NCBI GenBank assembly: GCA_963921825.1
Contig: OY997594.1
Location: 12,095,001-12,159,000 of the forward strand
DNA length: 64,000 nt
Direction: 5' to 3'
From: Erodium maritimum
Taxonomy: Eukaryota; Streptophyta; Magnoliopsida; Geraniales; Geraniaceae
Shown here: positions 1-12,051 of the stretch, one piece after another
How positions within the stretch are numbered: the stretch's first letter is position 1
How the letters are laid out: each line of letters starts with the position of its first letter
Made by a program: the position numbers and the translations under genes
The notes under the pieces: model-generated
Database searches by the model: none
Seen by the model: only the letters and a program-made list of their open reading frames with translations
Told to the model about the DNA's origin: nothing

Positions 1-3000
1 AGACCACATTCGAGGCATCTGATTCCGCCTCCAAGACTTGCCAATCCTTTTCCACACACCACTCGAGGCCCTTTCTCAACGCCAAACATTCAGCCATATA
101 AGGGGAGAAAACTCCTTCTTGAAAACAGACCATCGCTCCGAGGACTTCCCCTAAATGGTTCCTTACCACCATTCCCAAACCAATCCCATTCGGCTGAACA
201 CTACCGATTGAGGGGGCAAGCCATCTCGGAGGCAGGTCTCGAGGATGACTAGTAAGAAGGCAACGATTATCCCTATCCTAGGAAGAGCAGGAGTCACGAA
301 TCCAACCCTTACAAGCCGCCACCAACTGATCAGGGTCCTCTCTTGATCTCCATGAAGAACCTTATTCCTCTCGCTCCAAATCATATAAGCGGTCATTGCC
401 CAAGCCGCCAAATCTTCATCTGAAAGCCTGTCTGCCAAGAACAATAAGATATCTGAGCTAGATAAGGATTTGATATGATCAACCCAACAACCAAAAGGCG
501 AAGCCCTCCAAACTGCTGCAGCTGCTCGACAACCAAAAAAAGTGTGGGCGATGGTCTCATCTCCCCAGGCACACCTCCCACACCCCTGGGCTCCAAGAAT
601 ACCCTTTTTTGCTAATCTCGCCCCCACTGGAAGGATATCATGGAAAAAACGCCAAAGTAACACACGAACCTTAGGGGGGACATGAAGGCCCCAGAGCCTG
701 TTCCACCAACGAACCATAAAACCATCAAGGGCCCCGTCCATCGGGCTAACTCAAACACTAACCTCAGCCCAGTACCCTGACTTTACCGAATATACCCCCT
801 TCCGCTCCAATCCCCAAGCCCAAGAAGCACGAGCTTGAGACCTCCCCCTCGGGATTTGGATAATAGCCTCGCGGTCTATAGGCCAAAGGAAAACATCAAT
901 TTTGGCCTTGTCCCAACACCCATCGCTCCCCAAAAGATCTGAAACCCTATCATCTCTAAGAGCCAGGGGGGAGAAGGAATCGGGCGAAACCTTGGGTTGG
1001 AAGGAATCCACGGGTCTTGGAAAAGGAATGTATCTAGACCATGACCAACCCGCTTGATTGCTCCTTTTTGAACCAACGACTGAGCCCACAAGAGCCCTCT
1101 CCAAACAGCAGGCTGACCCGAGCGGGCACGTGCATCCCAAAGAGAAGACGCGCGAAAATACTTGCTCCGTAGGACTCTAGCCATAAGACAGTCCTCCACC
1201 TTTAAGATCCGCCATACCTGCTTTCCCAACATCGCCTTATTAAAGGTCTCGACATCCCAAAAACCCAAACCACCAGAGCACTTACGAGAACAGAGCTTAC
1301 TCCAATCCCGCCAATGAAGGTGGCGCGAGTCCACACCCCCACCCCACCAGAATCGAGCAACCAGCCTTTGGAGATCTTGGAGAGTACCTTTTGGGATCTG
1401 AAATACCCCTAAGGCGAAAGTAGGAATGGACTGAACAACCGCCTTTATCAACACCTCTCGACCACCCAAAGAGAAGAACTTGGCCTTCCACCCTTGCAAC
1501 TTCTTACGAACTCGATCCCCTAAGAATCGAAACACCTCCTTCCTACTTCGCCCTATAAGCGACGGTAATCCCAAATACTGACCATGGCCACCTTCCTCTC
1601 GAATCCCTAGAAGGTCTCGCAAAGAGGTGCGAACGAGAGCCTGCACATTAGGGCTAAAGCTGATACAATATTTCTCAAAGTTAATCATCTGGCCACTAAC
1701 CTCCTCGTATCGAGATAAAACCCTCTGAATGCTTTGAACTTCCTCTGCCTTTGCTTCCCCAAACAAGAGACTATCATCAGCAAAGAAAAGGTGGGAAACA
1801 CGAGGCCCTCCCCGAGAACAGGAAAAACCTGAAATTCGCATGTCATCCATTTCCTTCCGAAGTAGCGCAGAAAGAACTTCTGCGCACATGATGAAAAGGT
1901 ATGGAGAGAGCGGGAAACCCTGCCTCAAGCCCCGAGACGGAAGAACCGAGCCACTAATCTCTCCATTGAATTGAAACCCAAAATTGGAAGAGGAAATACA
2001 ATCCATAATTACCTGAATCAAGATGTTCGGGAAACCTAACCGACCAAGGAGTGCCTCCACACAGCCCCACTCAATCCTGTCATAGGCCTTGCTCATATCA
2101 AGCTTCAAAGCGAACCAACCTCTGTTACCCCCAGTCTTCTGGCTGATAGAATGCATAAGCTCAAATGCTGTAATGATATTGTCCGAAATCAAACGCCCCG
2201 GAAAAAAAAAGCACTTTGAGACTCATCTATAACTGTCGGTAACACCTTCTTAATTCTGTTCGCAACCACTTTGGCGACTAACTTGTACAGGACATTGCAC
2301 AAGCTAATCGGTCTATACTCCGCAACCCTCTTCGGGGATGCCACCTTCAGAATAAGCACCAGATGTGTATGGTTGGCCTCCCGAATGGAAATCTCACCCC
2401 GCAACACCTGTTGACAAAACCTTGTCACACTAGGGCCCACAATATCCCAATGGGCCTGGAAAAATCGGGCATGGAAGCCATCGGGCCCGGGGGCTTTATG
2501 CGGCCCCATATCAAATAAAGCTTTTCTAACTTCCAAATCTGAGAAACCTCTACTCAAGTAAATCTGATCCTCCTCTCGAACTCTAGCTGAAATAGACCCC
2601 ACAACCTCTTGTAGCCGAGAAGGGTCAGGGTTCGAGGAAGAAAATAAAATAGAGAAGTAACTAGACAGAATCTCAGTCATATCCCCTCTATCCTCCCTCC
2701 AAGACCCCTCAGAGTCCATAAGACCGAGAATCATATTCTTTGCCTTCCTCCTATTGGCTCGAGCGTGGAAAAAAAGCTGTATTTCGGTCCCCCAACAGCA
2801 ACCAATCAGCTCGGGAGCGTTGCTTCTAGAACTCTTCCTCCATAGCCAAGAGTTTCGCCCTCTCTTCCTCAAGATCATGAATGGTAGCCCAACTTTCCGA
2901 GCTTCTGTCTCCAAGATAGGCTCGACCCAACTTCTCCGAGACCCGGCCAATTTTGTTTGCTAGCTTGCCAAATTTACCCAAACTCCACCGTCGGAGCCTC

Positions 3001-5251
3001 TCTCCACAGCCCTCAATAGTTTGGAGAAGAGAGTGACCACCATCATCTAGAACCCCAACCCACGAGTCCTTAACAATGGCTTCACACCCCGGGTCTCTCT
3101 CCCAAAAAGAATCATAGCGAAACCGAGGCCGACGATGACTCATTAGACGATGTGGAGGAGAGAGAACCAAATTAATCGCACGATGATCAGAGCCCCAGAA
3201 ATCCAACACCTCCATCCTAGCTCGCGGAAAAGAGGATCGGAAAGTCTCATTTCCCACAAAGCGATCAAGCCTCTCCTCGATGTTCTCCACCCCTACTCTT
3301 CTATTATCCCACGTGAAACGTGGTCCGGAAAAACCCAAATCAACTAGATGACACACCTCGCGGGCGCTTCTAAACCTGTCCATATCCGCCTCAACTCTGA
3401 TACGGCCTCCAACTTATTCCCCCAAATGAAGAATCCCATTGAAATCTCCTCCACGCACCCATGGACATGATCGATTGTGCTTGCCGTACCATTAGCTTGA
3501 CACTCCGAGATTTAACCCTCAGAATGGTACGACAAGCGTACCGGTCGTCAAGTAGTATTCGGGGTTTAGTCCGAGATATCGTACTCAAGGAAGCAATTAG
3601 ACAAGCACTTTAGTTAATTAATTCGATGGTCAAGCTATTCCTATAACGATGTTTGGTTTTTGTTTCAGAAAATATTAAATTCATGAAGTAGTGAGATTAA
3701 GTGAATGATCCGAAAATAAGCACAAGTCACAGGATTGTAAATTAGAGATAAAAGGCGATCTAGGACTTTAACGGGGTTCGAATGTGATGCATTACTTAAC
3801 GAGATTCGGTATACATTTGCAACTAATACTATTCTAAGGGCAACGGGAATTCTCTAAATATAGTCATAACCATCTCTCGATCGTATTAGGACCCTAACAT
3901 ACTCGGTCCACCTAATTATCTCTAATCTAGGTGTAGAGCGGTATATAGCATTACAATATATGAATTCCTCTAACTTTCGGGTTTTACTCCTATATCTATT
4001 GCACTCGTGTCAGTCTAACCAAATTCTGGCTTAGATTAAAACCCGAGCTATTTAATTCTTATTTCCTCACATTAACCTCATTTCTCAATCGTTGGTTAAT
4101 ATAATTAAATCATGCATCACGTGATCAAGGCAATGAAGCATTAAGAGTAGAATTAAATAAACGATATCCTAGATATTAGTTTGTCAAATGTATAACCAAA
4201 ACACGTTAATTCAAATCATCACATCGTTCCCCTAGCCCTAGATCAATGAGGATTTAGTTCATCACAATGAAATACGAACACAAAGCAATGATAATAACAA
4301 TGATAATCATATTGACTGAAAAAGTAATACAAATATCAAAGTTGAATCCAAACTATGAAAAACCTTCGTAAATGAGTTCGTGGTCTCTTGTTTGATCTTC
4401 AATCTCCCTCCTAAAGCTCTCTCCAAGTGTGTTTCTCCTTGCCAATTTCGTGATACCCAATTACAATCCCTAAAATTCTATTTATACATCATTAAACCCT
4501 AGGGATAAGACGGGAAATTCGCCAAAAAATAACTAAATCTGCGCGCGCACGTTTGGCGCACGCCGTGCGTCCAACGTGCATCTTGGACAGTGGCGAATCC
4601 TTCATCAAAGTTGTAGATAATTCAATTCCCTTCGATTTGATATCTTACGGGCGAAAATCGGAGCTCGTATGCAAAAGTTATCCCCTTTATAAGATCAGTC
4701 ATACTCCAAAATTCCTTAAACTGATTTTTTGCCCAATTTAGCTCCAAAACTCCTTATTTTATATCAAACTCCTACATACCATTGAAAAGAGATCAATTAA
4801 ATAAATAGAGATAAAAATACATTAAATCACATAATCCCGGGACTGAAAAGCTTAGAAATGTGGGCTAAAAACATGTAGAATAGATGCATTTTACGTTCAC
4901 ATCAACCGGTCTAGTCGAAGCTGAAGGATCCCCATAAATACCAGTAAAACGAAAGGAAAAACTATCACCAACCACAACCGAACAATCAATATGGAATCTG
5001 GAGTAATGAGAAATAGAAACAGACCAACAATCATTCCATAAAAGTAACAAACCACCTTTCCTACCTACAACCGAAACTCCGAAGGCATTAGAAAAACCTA
5101 GTCGAATGCGAACAGATTCAGTCATTCGTGCTTTCAGTTTGGTCTCCGACAGAAAGATCAAATTGGGGGACGATCTCCAGATCAAGCTCCGAAGGTCTCT
5201 GAACGCTCGAGGACTCCCCAATCCTCGAGCGTTCCAAGATAGACAACTCAT
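1..5251 (-). pseudogene. LINE A ORF2: endonuclease, reverse transcriptase, RNase H
   Basis: ORF2 begins at 5251 with MSCLSWNARGLGSPRA, the start of an exonuclease-endonuclease-phosphatase domain (4905-5251), and resumes left of the solo LTR with RGGDFNGILHLGE (about 3420-3467). Reverse transcriptase follows: PISLCNVLYKLVAKVVANR near 2300 and the FADDSLLF catalytic box near 1770. Then come a zf-RVT-like segment (about 500-1140) and an RNase H start (GLGMVVRNHLGEVLGAMVC, about 120-180). Breaks: a frameshift near 2830-2950, a frameshift at an A-run near 2200 that follows SQSAFF, and shifts near 1040-1140 and 160-240. It cannot make a working protein. Confidence 0.88.
3468..4904. mobile_element. 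solo LTR, probably Ty3-gypsy, inside LINE A
   Basis: A 1437-bp block interrupts the LINE endonuclease frame. Its ends are TGATCGATTG and GTTCACATCA, giving TG...CA with 4-bp inverted termini (TGAT/ATCA), as expected of an LTR. No internal retroviral coding is present, so it reads as a solo LTR. No matching 5-bp target duplication was seen (ggaca against accgg). The LINE protein also seems to lack about a dozen residues at the join, which suggests a deletion at insertion or recombination between two copies. The gypsy assignment is from general resemblance only. Confidence 0.65.
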
Positions 5252-5256
5252 GGCTC

Positions 5257-7341
5257 CTAGCTGGTCTGCTTAGCAGCCCGCTCCAATAACTCTGATTCGT
5301 CCTCCAAAGCAGAAAATATTCCAAACTCTGACAGACTAGAATAAGTATCATTCTTCCTTTTCCCTGATGAAATAACCTCTGGTTTTGTAGCCATCGACCT
5401 CGGGCTCTTCCTGGCCTTTGCCTTCCACCTACGCACCCCTGCACCCGTACTGTGTGAATCTAGGCAGTTCCCATGACTAAGCACACCATCAATAAAACTG
5501 GGGCGCTTCTCCTGTTTTGCAAGAGCTTCTGGACCAATTTCACCATCCTTTTCCTTGTGCAACACTTCACGTGTGGGCCCCTCGACTTTGGAAAAACATT
5601 TTTGGCCATTCCCACCAACATTTTCTAATACTGTCACCTCTTTTTTCATGACAGTGTTGAAAATTGGCCCATCTTCTTTAAATAAGCTACTTTTGCCGAC
5701 CCCACAATACTCTCCTCCCCACCACCTTCAATTGTAGTACCTAGAGTAGGTCTGGACTTCTTGGTACCATAAAAAGGAATCATGGACCCCTTTATGGGTT
5801 CCTTGTCCATGAAGGACATAGGTACACGGACCACAGTAGGTGGGGCCAGCTTTGAGGGCAGCTTTTGACTAGATAAAACCTTTGTCCTTTGGTTAAAAGG
5901 CTCCTCTCTTGCCTCTGTATCCTTTAAACTCATTCCATTTGAAGCAAAAACCAGACCTTCTTTTCCCAAGTCAATCGATACCTTCTAAAAAAAAGCCACC
6001 ATTCTTCCCACTTTTCCGATCAGCAGACCCCCACCCCTCGCCGGCCATATTTCGACACGATCCAAACCCTACCGGAACGGTATCAACATCTGGAGCTCGT
6101 CTCGGTAGCCCTCTTCTCTCCTCCGCACACGGCGAGCCTCTGAGCACCCCACTGCTGTCCTCACCTTAACAGCTTTCATCCAGGCCCGTAACACCCTCCA
6201 TCGACGCTGGAGGAGCTCGGTTGGGCAACCGAGACAGCGACCCCCCTCCATGGATACGATCAGAGCTCCGACCTACTCCTCTGAACCCATCATCACCACA
6301 CACAAAAGGTTCCTTATCGACTCCCTCCCCCACCGGAGCACCACCTTTTCCGGGCACCCTGAAAACCTTTTCCCCTCCCGAAGCCATCGCTGGAAGCAAC
6401 CCCTCACACCCCTTTGAGGCGGTTTCTGTCGATGAGGCATTTGCGTCTTGTGTCAAGACTTCCACCCGAGGCTCTCCAGGCTCAACTTTCTTCTCTCTTG
6501 ACCACGACCCGGAGCCACCGAGATTGGCACGAAGGGAAGGGCCATAGGAGATGGTCGAAGCACACACAGAGGACTGAACTGTGCAACCCTCCTCCTTATG
6601 ACCGATCACCCTACATCGGAAGCAATACTCCGGAAGACGCTCATACCGACAGATAACACTCACTGGGTCCCTCCCCTCACTGAGCTTGAACCTCACAACC
6701 CTTCTCAAGGGTTTAGTAATGTCCAAAACCACCCGAGCTCGCAATACTTCATCTCCACACCTCACATCCAGGCAAGAACCAAGCCGATTACCAATGAGCT
6801 CCCCAACCTCTTTTATCCGACCTAACGGTGGTAGATTGTGGAGCTGGACCCAGAAAGGTGTGGTTTGGAAAGTAAGGATACTTGGATCTCCTTCCAAATC
6901 CATCTCTCTCAGAACCAACAAGGATCGCCGGAACGACCATGGTTCCATAGAAAGGATACGAAGTTTCTCCTTCTCGGAGGAGAAAAAGAACCCATACACC
7001 CCACATCCAAACACCTGGATTTGAAACCCCTCAACATTCCAGATCTCCTCCAACTCCTTCTTGAACGCCCTCTTGAAGATCCTCTTTGAAGTGAGGACCT
7101 TTCCGGCGAGTCCGAATTCCCGTCCTTTCCTCCCCCTTTCTAACAAGCCATCCCCCCAAACCAATAACTCCTCCTCATCTGGATCGAGTGAGACACCAGC
7201 AAGAGAGTTTTGTAAATCTTCCATCACCAACGACAACAACCTCACCAAAGCTGCCCTAGTACCGCTAAGCACAGACCCCCAACTCGAAAACCGGTGGAAC
7301 GCTAGAACTCCGAGGAGCAGCCCTTGGTATTGTCGATTCAT
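5257..7341 (-). pseudogene. LINE A ORF1, DUF4283/zinc-knuckle gag-like protein
   Basis: ORF1 of a plant LINE, the nucleic-acid-binding protein that packages element RNA. The first open segment (6166-7341, 391 codons) has a DUF4283-type region ending around FWVQLHNLPPLGR, then a CX2CX4HX4C zinc knuckle (CFRCRVIGHKEEGC). The natural start may be the internal Met at about 7224 (MEDLQNSL), because MEDL-type starts are usual in this family. The frame then breaks and continues in other frames (5646-5969 and 5257-5649), so at least two frameshifts are present. Its stop lies 5 nt before the ORF2 start codon at 5251, the normal LINE arrangement. Confidence 0.8.
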
Positions 7342-7652
7342 TGTTATACACTCACCTCAAGAGAGTATTGTCAGTATTTCAAATCCTCAAACGCATAGCA
7401 ACGATATAATTTATAGAGATATTAATTTTAAATACATTGAAAGATTTGATGATCTTGCCAGATATCTTGCAAGTCACTCGAAAAGAAATTTTGTGAGTGC
7501 AATTTACATTGACCGTATAATCTATCAATTCATAAAACGCCAGAAATTATTGAAATACAATAGGTAGAGCATGAATTGAAGATATGAAGTTGATATTTTG
7601 AAAATTTATTTATCCGGTCGATTTTTTTTTGATGCAAAAGATCGAACTTTTG

Positions 7653-8342
7653 TTATTTGAGCTGAATTAAGATAGACATAAGTGCGGACATAATAGTAAA
7701 ATCAGACCATACAAGGACAGGCGAAGAACGGGCTTCCCGGGCTAGCCAGTGGGCCACACCGTTCGCTGACCTAGATATATACTCGAGTTTAACATCCTCG
7801 AGAGTAGCTAACAGGGTCCGGCAATCGTCTACCAGCCGGCCCAAAGAGGAGAACACTTGGTGCGTTCCTTGGATCAGGTGCACTAAATATTGGGCATCAC
7901 TCTGAATAGTGACCCTGGATGACTGCGAATCTTGTATCCATTCCAGGGCTTGCCAAATTTCCATGGCCTCAGCGTATTCCGGACTTGATGAGCCGCTCCC
8001 ATAACCATTCCTCCCGTCCCGGACCCCACCTGTGTGTGTCCGACAGATCCAGCTCCATCCAAACTGCCCCGAGTCCGCAAACGTCGCCCCGTCCACATTG
8101 ATTATAAGCCAGTGAGGGGGCGGTGGGCTCCAGGTCTTTTGTGTATAATGGGGGAGAACAATGGGTTTCAGATGACCATTCTGTGATTTTGACCAGCTGC
8201 ATTGGTTACTGAGAACCGTGGCTATGACATCATGTGGTCTGGTCGGGGTTTGGTCCCAGACCATATCATTCCTTGCTTTCCATATCTCCCACAAGAAGAG
8301 ACAAGCTTTGCTTCGTGTCAGTGCCTCAGGCAGCAGAAACAT
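7653..8342 (-). pseudogene. LINE B RNase H domain
   Basis: This 229-codon segment holds an RVT_3/RNase H-like fold typical of plant LINE C-termini: NVDGATFADSGQFGWSWICR at the first catalytic Asp, an AEAMEIWQALEW helix carrying the acidic residue, IQSDAQYLVHLIQG for the next Asp, and ANGVAHWLAREAR near the end. It degrades the RNA strand of the RNA-DNA hybrid. It is separated by a frame change from the zf-RVT part upstream and so survives only as a fragment. Confidence 0.8.
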
Positions 8343-8465
8343 GGCAGTTAGCCAGTCCTGTAATGTGACAGAAGTGGGGGTGGGGACCGGTATACCTGCC
8401 TTATCCCAAATAGATTGAGCGAAGGGGAAATGAAGGAGGAGGTGGTTCGTAGTTTCCTGTCCATT

Positions 8466-9414
8466 CTAGCACATCGGGCACGTCTCCGGTATCAGAACAA
8501 ATTTTGTCCGGAGATTGACCGTCACCTGAAGGGTGCCAGACAGGGCCAGCCAGTGGAATACCTTAATTCGTGGTTGAATGTCCTGATCCCATATACCTGT
8601 CCAAGTCGTCGTTCCTGTCGATACGTTCCACCGGCCATTCTCCCGAGATAGTTCCTTGTAGCCTTCCTTGACCGAATATTCCCCCCGGATAATAAACTTC
8701 CATGCCCATTTGTCTACATGCCGGGGGAGAGGCGGGGGCACCTGTAATATGTCGTCAACAAATGTCGGGGGGGAGATTTTGTTGTAGTTTTGGTACGTCC
8801 CACTGATGATCCTCCGTAGCCAAATCCGCGACTCTCAGGTCCGGGGTGGTACATGTATGAAGCGGGATGATCGAGTTGTTTCCCATAAGCCAAGGTGAAC
8901 CTTCCACCATAGTGGATCGGCCGTCCCCAATTGTCCGAATCAAACCCTGCCGAAGTATAGCCTGTGTTGTCCGTATCCCCGTCCAGATCTGACTGGGTCC
9001 ATTTCCTACATCATCCGAGAGGAAGTCACCCTTTGGGAAATAACGTGGCTTGAGAACTCTAGCAACCAGGAAATCGGGTTCAATGAGTATTTTCCACCCC
9101 AGCTTAGCCAGCATCGCGATGTTCATATCCCTCATATCCCTGAAGCCCATCCCACCGTCCTCCTTAGGCCTACAAAGTTTTGTCCACTCTTGCCATATGA
9201 TCGGTTTCGTGCCTCTGGGGGTGCCCGCCCACCAATACCGAGCTAGTGCAACATGAATCTTGTTGATTGATTCCCTGGGTAACAGAAAGACACTCATTGT
9301 GTAGATTGGCATAGCCTGTAGGACTGAGCGTATCATCACCTCCTTCCCTCCTGCAAATAACATCTGTCCATCCCAGGTCCCAATCTTGGCCACAAAACTT
9401 TTACATTTTTTCAT
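8466..9414 (-). pseudogene. LINE B reverse transcriptase C-terminus and zf-RVT
   Basis: Two adjacent segments (8755-9414 and 8466-8741) in different frames. The first matches the thumb/connection part of LINE reverse transcriptase (GGKEVMIRSVLQ, ARYWWAG, IIWQEWTKLCRPKEDGGMGF, NIAMLAKLGWKI). The second is the zf-RVT region (KWAWKFIIRGEYSVKEGY, FHWLALSGTLQVTVNL). The catalytic FADD part is absent because the copy is 5'-truncated at about 9417. Confidence 0.8.
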
Positions 9415-9417
9415 TTC

Positions 9418-9804
9418 ACTCTATTTTGATAATAATAACGAAAATATCATCAATTTTAAATATACTAAAAATTAATGAGTTAGTTTTATTTACTACCTTA
9501 TAAGTTTTAGAATCCATTTTATTACCCTAGAATTAGTTTTGCACATTTCTACCCTAAATTTTAATTTTTCTTAATTAAATACCTAGCGTTAAATTTCCGT
9601 CCATTTTTAGACGAAAAATGGTCATGTATACTAAAATTTCACTTAAGTCCATTTCTCTATTGTAATATGTTTTGGGCATACAGCACAAATACCCCCCCTT
9701 CTTTGTGTTTACTGCCTTCACCTCCCATCCTCCTCGCCGTCCTTACTCCGGCGCTGACAACACACTAAGAAAAAAAGGCCGTCGGAGGCGCCGACGAGGA
9801 TGAC
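9418..9804. other. spacer without recognisable genes
   Basis: AT-rich spacer between LINE B and the hAT end. I see no coding region or clear repeat in it. Confidence 0.5.
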
Positions 9805-10519
9805 AGGTAGGGTGTGCAACGGTCGGTGACCGGCATCGGAAGGTTATTCCGGTAACCGGACCGACCTCATGGTGAAGCCAAATCGATAACCGTCCTGGCG
9901 TCGGAAATCGGCCAAATTCAAAGCAACCGACCATTTTGACCGTCGATTGTGGTGGTTAATAACCGGCCTAACCGAGACAATTGGGCCTGTAATGGGCTTA
10001 TGATTTTAGGCCCAAGTACAGCCCAATACCTACTGCAAATTCATTCAACTTAAAAAAAAGAACTGAAATTTTATCAAACCTAGAACTAATACCTCAAAAT
10101 TAAATTTAAAGTCAATACATGATTCAAATAAAAATTTAAATTGAACATTCAAAATAAAAACAAACTCAAATTCTTCAAATCTTCATCTTCTTCCAATCTT
10201 CAAACCCTCAATACTCAATAGTGTACTTCCAAAACCAGATAAACATTAGACCATATTCATGGTACCAGCCAAAACAATAATTTTTTATTTATTAGTAATC
10301 TGATTCAAATACTTGATATGAACATTCAACAAGTCAATGAAACCAGATTCATACTAAGTTACTAACCAGTGTTTAAAATTAGATGAACATGGGGAACCAA
10401 TTATACTTGCTTTCTTTTCAATGTCTACACATTGAGACCATGAAACAAAGTTAAATACATCAAACAATAAACGAAAAAATGCCTTGAAAAAAAAAACACA
10501 TATTCAATTTTTTTTAAAT

Positions 10520-12051
10520 GGGTTATTTACGATTTGGTACCCAAATGTTTCATCCACGAACAATATGGTACCCTTATGTTTCAAATGACCAATTTGGTAC
10601 CCAAATGATTTGTCCACGGACGGAAGTAGCATATTCCATTAGAAAACTAATGGAATATTCCTCTAAATTAGACATGTGCAGTTAAGTGGGGTGTGAAATG
10701 ACGATTTTACCCTTTCTTATTTTAAGCTTATAAATGTGATAGACAAAATTACCATTTTACCCTTAGATTAAAATCAATAGTTAATATTTTATTTTTTAAA
10801 AAAGAATTTTTATTTCAAAAATTAATATTTTATTTAAAATATCAGAATTTAATTTTAAAAATTATATTTTATTTTAAAAAAATCAGTTTTTATTTTAAAA
10901 ATTACTATTTTAATTTTAAAATTAATATTTTGTTTTTTAAATCAATTTTATTTTTCCAAAAAATCATTTTTAATACTTTTTTTATTTTCTAATTTCTTAT
11001 TCATTTCATTTCATTTTTACTTAAACAGAGAAAGAAGAATAACATCTTTTACATCGTGTTCTTCTAAGAACCATTAAAGACCTTTCATCTTCAAACTTTT
11101 TGAATAGAGATGAAGCTCTTTCATCTTATATCATGTCCTCTGATAACCATCTGTGAACAAAGACGAAGAACGTGTGGTTAGAGACAAAGACCGTGACACC
11201 GGAGACGAAGACCGCCAGATCTGCCACGAAGTCGTCGCCGCCAGATCTGCCACGAAGTCGTCGCCGCCAGATCTGCCACGAGGTCGTCGCCGCCACGAGG
11301 CCGTCGCCGCCACGAGGTCTTCGACGCCACTCACCGTTGAGGGACACCATGCAAGGGCAAGCTCAAGTAAATCTGGTGGCAGTAGGGTGTTGAAATGGGG
11401 TTGAGGGTGCAAAAATCAGTGAGATTTCGGCATGATTTGGTTGATTTATGAGTAGATTAGGATGATAAGTAAGATTTGTGAGTTGATTACCTTGATGATT
11501 TTGAAGTTGTTGTTGATGGAGGTGAGGTTGAAGACGGGTAGATTTGGGAATTTATGAAAGAGAGTGTAAAAAGTTTAATAGGTGGGTGTTGAATTGAAAA
11601 AAAATAAAGATATGAATTAAACAAAATAAAGTTAAAAAATAATTAAAAATATATATATTTATATATATTTTTAAAATTAAATATGATATATATAAATTAA
11701 ATATGACTTGTAAGTATATATATATATATATATATATTTTAAATGAAATTTAGAAACATTTAGAATTTTTTTTAAAAAATAATTGAATATGTAAATTTAA
11801 ATAAATAAAAAAGTCAACTGAAATTAAATCTAAAATTGAGTGTATAATGGTCTTTTCATTCTTAAGCCAAAAGTCAACTAAAATGCCAAAGGGCAAAATA
11901 GTCATTCTACATAATTATGTTAGTTTTTTTAACCCCATTAACCCAAATCATTCGTGGACGAAACATTTGGGTACCAAATTGGGAAAAAAATTCATAAGGG
12001 TACCATATCGTTCGTATACGAAACATTTGGGTACCAAATCGTAAATAACCC
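10520..12051. mobile_element. 1.5-kb element with long terminal inverted repeats, MULE-like
   Basis: The left end (GGGTTATTTACGATTTGGTA at 10520) and the right end (reverse complement ending at 12051) form a terminal inverted repeat of roughly 100 bp containing GGTACCCAAATG blocks. The length is 1532 bp. No transposase is inside. The interior is AT-rich apart from a GC-rich stretch at about 11200-11350. Long TIRs point to a non-autonomous MULE, but I could not confirm a 9-bp target duplication (tttttaaat against aaaaaaatt). Confidence 0.7.
11212..11330. repeat. 26-bp GC-rich tandem repeat inside the TIR element
   Basis: The unit ccgccagatctgccacgaag plus 6 bases starts at 11212, 11238 and 11264 (period 26), followed by shorter cgccgccacgagg copies at about 11290 and 11305. 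Open frames across it are by-products of the repeat. Confidence 0.85.

Larger units (their letters stand above)
1..7341 (-). mobile_element. LINE A, non-LTR retrotransposon, split and broken
   Basis: Minus-strand plant LINE reading from ORF1 on the right to RNase H at the left window edge, so its 3' end lies outside. The order is ORF1 (DUF4283 plus zinc knuckle), AP endonuclease, reverse transcriptase, zf-RVT region and RNase H, as in plant L1-type LINEs. A solo LTR (3468-4904) sits inside the endonuclease. Frameshifts and stops break ORF2 in several places, so the copy is dead. The exact 5' end was not found; 7341 is the end of the ORF1 reading frame. Confidence 0.9.
7622..9417 (-). mobile_element. 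LINE B, 5'-truncated non-LTR retrotransposon
   Basis: Minus-strand LINE tail. On the minus strand it runs from the C-terminal part of reverse transcriptase (about 8755-9414: GGKEVMIRSVLQAMPIYTMS, PKEDGGMGFRDM) through a zf-RVT region (8466-8741: KWAWKFIIRGEYSVKEGYK, ending in PETCPMC) to RNase H (7653-8342: WLIINVDGA, EYAEAMEIWQALEW, AVNGVAHW-like end). It finishes in a short A-run (T9 at 7622-7630 on the plus strand). The three segments are in different frames, so it is dead. It is a different LINE family from LINE A. No convincing target duplication was found. Confidence 0.85.

Noticed and set aside
7061-7567. 168-codon plus-strand frame
   Set aside because: Most of it is the reverse strand of LINE A ORF1.
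11126-11412. Arg/Ala/Thr-rich open frames on both strands
   Set aside because: They are translations of the 26-bp tandem repeat in several frames.
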